NCBI GenBank assembly: GCA_913046365.1
Contig: CAJWRM010000019.1
Span: forward strand, 1-45,908
DNA length: 45,908 nucleotides
Reading direction: 5' to 3'
Source: an uncultured Flavobacteriales bacterium
Lineage (GTDB): Bacteria > Bacteroidota > Bacteroidia > Flavobacteriales_D > Crocinitomicaceae
The translations under genes and the position numbers were made by a program. Under the pieces are notes generated by a model, which saw nothing but the letters and a program-made list of their open reading frames with translations, searched no databases and had not been told where the DNA came from. Below are positions 41,945 through 45,908 of this stretch, one piece after another. The stretch's first letter is position 1. Each line of letters opens with the position of its first letter.

Positions 41945-43843
41945 CTAAAGCTGATTCGTTTTTTCTTCCCACAAGTCTAGCATTTCTGATGCCTGTCTTG
42001 ATTTCTCAGCATGCTCGAAGTAAATCGAGTTTCTCTCGTTATCACTAAGTTTTGATGGGTCTTGAATTTTCTCCTCTAAGCGCTTGATTTCTAGCTCTAA
42101 AGTTTCGATTTTTTGTTCTAATCTATGGATTTCGCGCTCGATCTTTTTATTTCTTTTTTGTAATTGATGATCATTTCTCCCCTTTTTTCCCTTTTGTTTC
42201 GGTTTCTCAGAAACTATATTTTTCGCTGGCAAATCTTCTTCCTGAAAGGAGTTTAAATAACCTTGAACATCATCAAAGTGGATACGTACTTTTTTGTCTT
42301 TTATATCCCATATTCTATTCGTTAATCCTTGTAAGAAATCTCGGTCATGGGAAACCACAATGAATGTTCCTTCATAAGTCATTAATGCTTGTTTCAATAC
42401 ATTTTTACTCGCAATGTCTAAATGGTTTGTGGGTTCATCAAGTATTAAGAAATTAGAAGGGCTCAAAAGTAGCTGACATAGAGCTAGTCGTGTTTTTTCT
42501 CCTCCTGACAGCGAAGCCACTTTTTTTGTAATATCATCTTGTGAGAAAAGAAAAGAGCCTAAAATATTGCGCAGTTTTAAGCGTATTTCACCTTTAGCGA
42601 TATCATCTACTGTTTCAAATACAGTTTTTGTTTTGTCCAATTGATCAGCCTGATCTTGTGCAAAATAGGTCACATTTACATTGTGTCCAAGTTGAACTGA
42701 ACCTAAATAGTTTGTTTCTCCAGTTATACATTTGAGAAGTGTGGTTTTTCCAGTACCATTAGCTCCTAGTAGCGCTATTTTTTCACCACGGCCTAAGGTC
42801 ATAGAAACCTTATCTAGAATTTTTTTTGCGTCATAGCTTTTTCCTAGTCCCTCTATTTCTAATACTTTTTTTCCTGGCTGGACACTTAACGGGAATTGAA
42901 TTTTAATTGCACCTTCATTTGAGTTTTCAACTTCTATTATTTCTGTTTTCTCAAGTTTTTTAATTAATGACTGCGCAAATGCTGCTTTGCTACTTTTTGC
43001 CCTGAATTTTGATATGAGCCGTTCCGTTTGTTTAATGTCTTTTTCTTGCTGTTTTTTTTCATTTTCTCTAAGTGTATTTTCTTCTTCTCGTTTGACTTTA
43101 TATTTTGAGTAAGCGTAGGGGAAGTCAAAAATCTTCTTTAGGCTAATTTCTAAGGTTCTTTTTGTTATTGCATCAAGGAACAATCTATCATGTGAAATAA
43201 TGATTACGATTCCTTCGAATTTGATTAAAAATTGCTCTAGCCAACCGATGGATAATATATCTAGGTGGTTTGTAGGTTCATCCAGTAATAGTATGTCTGG
43301 CTGATTTACTATTATACGAGCGAGCTCTAATCTCATCTTCCAGCCTCCAGAGAATTCAAATACTGGTTTTCCGAAATCATCGTTTTTAAATCCTAAACCT
43401 TTTAGCGTAGTTTCGATTTTCTCTACCCATTTGTATCCTTCCAAAAGATCGAGTTCCTCGTTTAATTCATTAAGTTCACTGAGAAGATTTAAATATGCCT
43501 CAGACTCATAATCAGTTCTAGTAGTAAGTTCAATATTTATTTCCTCAAGCCTGTCTTGAATACGGTTCAATTTTTCATTTGACCTGAGTAGGTAATCCTT
43601 TAAACTAGCTTTTGATTCAAAGTGAAGCTCCTGTTTCAAATAACCAATTGTGTTTTCTTTTGGGATGATGATTTTACCCTCTGATGGATTCAATTCTTTT
43701 GAAATCAGTTTAAGTAAAGTAGATTTTCCGGCACCATTTTTACCAACTAAACCTATTTTATCACCTCTATTCATTTGCACTCTCACGTTCTCAAATAAAT
43801 ATCCTTGCGGTAAAAAGTAGCTGACTTGATCGAATTGAATCAT
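41945..43843 (-). CDS. ABC-F family ATPase
   Basis: A 632-residue soluble protein with two ATP-binding cassettes and no membrane part, of the group acting on ribosomes (EttA, Uup, YheS types). Cassette 1: GLVGKNGAGKSTLLKL, signature FSGGWKMRLELARI, DEPTNHLD. The linker (residues about 240-300) is charged and helical, like the P-site tRNA interaction motif. Cassette 2: LLGANGTGKTTLLK, signature LSGGEKTRLALC, DEPTNHLD. A C-terminal coiled coil covers about 555-620 (IEREIHRLEQKIETLELEIK). The layout is nearest to Uup/YheS. It is divergent from a small conserved gene; an inverted repeat lies between them. Confidence 0.93.
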   Translation of the reverse strand: MIQFDQVSYFLPQGYLFENVRVQMNRGDKIGLVGKNGAGKSTLLKLISKELNPSEGKIIIPKENTIGYLKQELHFESKASLKDYLLRSNEKLNRIQDRLEEINIELTTRTDYESEAYLNLLSELNELNEELDLLEGYKWVEKIETTLKGLGFKNDDFGKPVFEFSGGWKMRLELARIIVNQPDILLLDEPTNHLDILSIGWLEQFLIKFEGIVIIISHDRLFLDAITKRTLEISLKKIFDFPYAYSKYKVKREEENTLRENEKKQQEKDIKQTERLISKFRAKSSKAAFAQSLIKKLEKTEIIEVENSNEGAIKIQFPLSVQPGKKVLEIEGLGKSYDAKKILDKVSMTLGRGEKIALLGANGTGKTTLLKCITGETNYLGSVQLGHNVNVTYFAQDQADQLDKTKTVFETVDDIAKGEIRLKLRNILGSFLFSQDDITKKVASLSGGEKTRLALCQLLLSPSNFLILDEPTNHLDIASKNVLKQALMTYEGTFIVVSHDRDFLQGLTNRIWDIKDKKVRIHFDDVQGYLNSFQEEDLPAKNIVSEKPKQKGKKGRNDHQLQKRNKKIEREIHRLEQKIETLELEIKRLEEKIQDPSKLSDNERNSIYFEHAEKSRQASEMLDLWEEKTNQL

Positions 43844-43866
43844 TTATGCAGGCTTAATAATTGTTA

Positions 43867-43929
43867 AAGGCTCTTAAAATTTGGCAAAAATGAACAAAAA
43901 TACGGAAAAGGTGTTTATCTTAGAGCCTT
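43867..43929. repeat. Inverted repeat between divergent ABC-F and small-protein genes
   Basis: AAGGCTCT at 43867-43874 and AGAGCCTT at 43922-43929 are perfect 8-base inverted arms 47 bases apart. Each lies between a candidate -7 box and the start of one of the two divergent genes. This could be an operator pair or chance. Confidence 0.35.
43895..43902 (-). promoter_or_regulatory. Bacteroidota -7 box for the ABC-F gene
   Basis: On the minus strand the sequence is TATTTTTG, an exact TAnnTTTG match about 51 bases before the ABC-F ATG. On the other strand TATCTTAG (43916-43923), with one mismatch, could serve the small gene at 43946. Confidence 0.45.
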
Positions 43930-43945
43930 AAAATTGAACAATAAT

Positions 43946-44140
43946 ATGGGAAGACCACCAACAAGACCAGCAAGACTGAGAAACGGATTTTATATTGAAG
44001 TAAAGTCTCAAGGCTCGTCTTCTATTTTAATTAGAAGGGATACTAAGGAGCAAATGCTCATTGCTGCAGAGGATTATGCAAGAACGAAACTTGTCAAAAT
44101 CAAAGGGGAGATGTGCGACGACAAATGGGTTGGAGTGTAA
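43946..44140 (+). CDS. Small conserved Bacteroidota protein of unknown function
   Basis: A 64-residue soluble protein starting MGRPPTRPARLRNGFYIEVK. It continues with SSSILIRRDTKEQMLIAAED and a Lys-rich end. I recall short Bacteroidota proteins with the same MGRPP(K/T)RP opening, GFYIEV strand and IRRDTxEQM segment, so it seems a conserved family without a known role. A basic N-terminus followed by a small alpha-beta unit could bind nucleic acid, but nothing proves it. ATG 43946 is chosen over the TTG at 43934. It precedes a membrane protein gene by 3 bases. Confidence 0.75.
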   Translation: MGRPPTRPARLRNGFYIEVKSQGSSSILIRRDTKEQMLIAAEDYARTKLVKIKGEMCDDKWVGV

Positions 44141-44143
44141 CCT

Positions 44144-44692
44144 ATGGTTTTCAAAAAAATAACTGAATACCGCTTTTCTTTTTGGATAGCGGTATTTTCT
44201 TTTCTTCTTATTTCCATTCCTTTCAGCGTGATGGTTATTGAAAATTTACAGTTAGCCAAGATTTTTGGGTCAGTGTTAGTGATACTTTTGATAATAGCAC
44301 TTCGTTTTTGGTTCTCTGTTGCGCGTAATAGAAATAATATAGTTCCTCGAGTCGTGCTGAACAAAAACGATTTATTTGACCTAAATAAGGATTTTTCATC
44401 TTTCAAATCTATTTCATCTGAAGACAAGGATATTGTCTTAAGCCGGATTGGAATTTTGCTTTCAAGGGTTAAATTCGTTAACGGTAATAATCAATTATTG
44501 GATAGAAGAGAGGCTATCCAAACAGCTTATATATACGTGTGTGAGCATTGGACGGATGATTTCGTTGTGAATACTGATTGGGTTTTTTCTCTGACGAAAG
44601 TTGCTTCTACGAATAAAGCGGACATGAAATTTACTTTGCTTTTAGATTCTCTTGACCAAAAAAAGCCGCTTGCAATACCTGTTAAAGCATAG
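44144..44692 (+). CDS. Membrane protein of unknown function
   Basis: A 182-residue protein with two membrane helices near the N-terminus (about 11-33 and 38-58), a short basic turn (SVARNRNN) and a soluble C-terminal domain of about 115 residues (FKSISSEDKDIVLSRIGILL, REAIQTAYIYVCEHWTDDFV). It starts 3 bases after the small conserved gene and is likely co-transcribed with it. No family is recognised. The predicted topology puts the C-terminal domain in the cytoplasm. Confidence 0.75.
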   Translation: MVFKKITEYRFSFWIAVFSFLLISIPFSVMVIENLQLAKIFGSVLVILLIIALRFWFSVARNRNNIVPRVVLNKNDLFDLNKDFSSFKSISSEDKDIVLSRIGILLSRVKFVNGNNQLLDRREAIQTAYIYVCEHWTDDFVVNTDWVFSLTKVASTNKADMKFTLLLDSLDQKKPLAIPVKA

Positions 44693-44771
44693 TGTTTGGG
44701 CTTTTAATATTATAGAGTGAACTCGCTTTATTCATCTATATAATTTTTTTTAAATTTTTTTCATTTTTTTC

Positions 44772-44801
44772 TTGGTATAATAAAAAGAGTGTTTACCTTT
44801 G
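44772..44801 (+). promoter_or_regulatory. Ribosomal RNA operon promoter
   Basis: TTG at 44772-44774, a spacer of exactly 19 bases, and TACCTTTG at 44794-44801 make a perfect Bacteroidota sigma-A promoter. T-rich tracts at 44743-44770 directly upstream look like an UP-element. It lies about 200 bases before the 16S start. Confidence 0.85.
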
Positions 44802-45000
44802 CACCCCGCAAGTAATTAAGCGTAATTATTTGTAATCGTCCTTTTAGTTTGTTTTAAGCGAGAGGATTTTTTATTGTTTAGGAGTTTGATATCGACTAAA
44901 TAGCAAAAGAGAGTTCTTTGAATTATTGAAGGAAAAGTAAGAAAACAGCGAATCAAGATTAAGAATTAACATCACGAGCTTTAAAATTCGAAGTTATTAT
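44802..45000 (+). other. rRNA leader
   Basis: The transcribed stretch between the rrn promoter and mature 16S. With the promoter region it fills the 308 bases between the last CDS and the rRNA. GTTCTTTGA at 44914-44922 resembles the boxA antitermination site of Bacteroidota rRNA leaders. The rest is AT-rich, with no coding frame. Confidence 0.6.

Positions 45001-45908
<908 letters not shown>

Noticed and set aside
44715..44724. GAGT-GA-ACTC hairpin after the membrane protein gene as a terminator
   Set aside because: A stem of four with a two-base loop is too weak, and the following T content is poor.

Overview
The window is AT-rich Bacteroidota DNA, most likely from a member of the Flavobacteriales near Crocinitomicaceae/Cryomorphaceae. 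Support comes from type IX secretion sorting tails (type B at the left edge, type A on the giant protein), PorV-like and DUF6089-like barrels, Bacteroidota promoters of the TAnnTTTG type, and the first ~900 bases of a Bacteroidota-type 16S rRNA gene at the right edge. The family placement rests on remembered 16S signatures and was not searched.

Layout. 1-3.5 kb: the tail of a type B T9SS substrate, a TPR-GAF histidine-kinase-like protein whose ATPase boxes look decayed, and an SH3-NlpC/P60 peptidase. 3.5-6.8 kb: an envelope operon (surE, small membrane protein, lpxB, SpoIID/LytB protein). 6.8-11.8 kb, minus strand: a FtsB/DivIC-like protein, an unknown secreted protein, and the two methylmalonyl-CoA mutase subunits. 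11.9-16.7 kb: a PorV-like barrel joined to a helix-hairpin-helix/barrel protein, then a sigma factor with a 57-residue membrane protein, then a DUF6089-like barrel whose promoter holds a palindrome. 16.7-19.3 kb: pyrD, HMG-CoA lyase, a lipoprotein. 19.2-24.2 kb, minus strand: a tight five-gene run menB-pepD-ribBA-lolD-like-DUF2400.

24.3-31.97 kb: a secreted GH20 hexosaminidase, divergent cbs with a BtuF-like protein and a DCC-family protein, a MerR regulator, a second NlpC/P60 peptidase, a queuosine precursor transporter and an MFS transporter. 32-34 kb: msrB-msrA, a [2Fe-2S] ferredoxin with a Rieske-like lipoprotein, and a very basic lipoprotein. 34-41.8 kb, minus strand: a CotH/lamin-tail surface protein, and a 1673-residue mosaic T9SS protein preceded by a small exported protein. 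41.9-45.9 kb: an ABC-F ATPase, two small genes, the rrn promoter and leader, and partial 16S.

Themes. Much of the window builds or decorates the cell envelope (lipid A, septum, peptidoglycan enzymes, T9SS cargo, barrels). The rest is central metabolism (B12-dependent mutase, flavin, menaquinone, pyrimidine, sulfur amino acids) and methionine-sulfoxide repair. Genes are packed: all seven convergent junctions overlap or lie within about 15 bp. Many starts sit just downstream of an exact TAnnTTTG box, some so close that leaderless mRNAs are likely. The strongest novelty candidates are the giant mosaic protein with domains apparently nested inside other domains, the sigma factor/mini membrane protein/palindrome set, and the secreted HhH-barrel protein.
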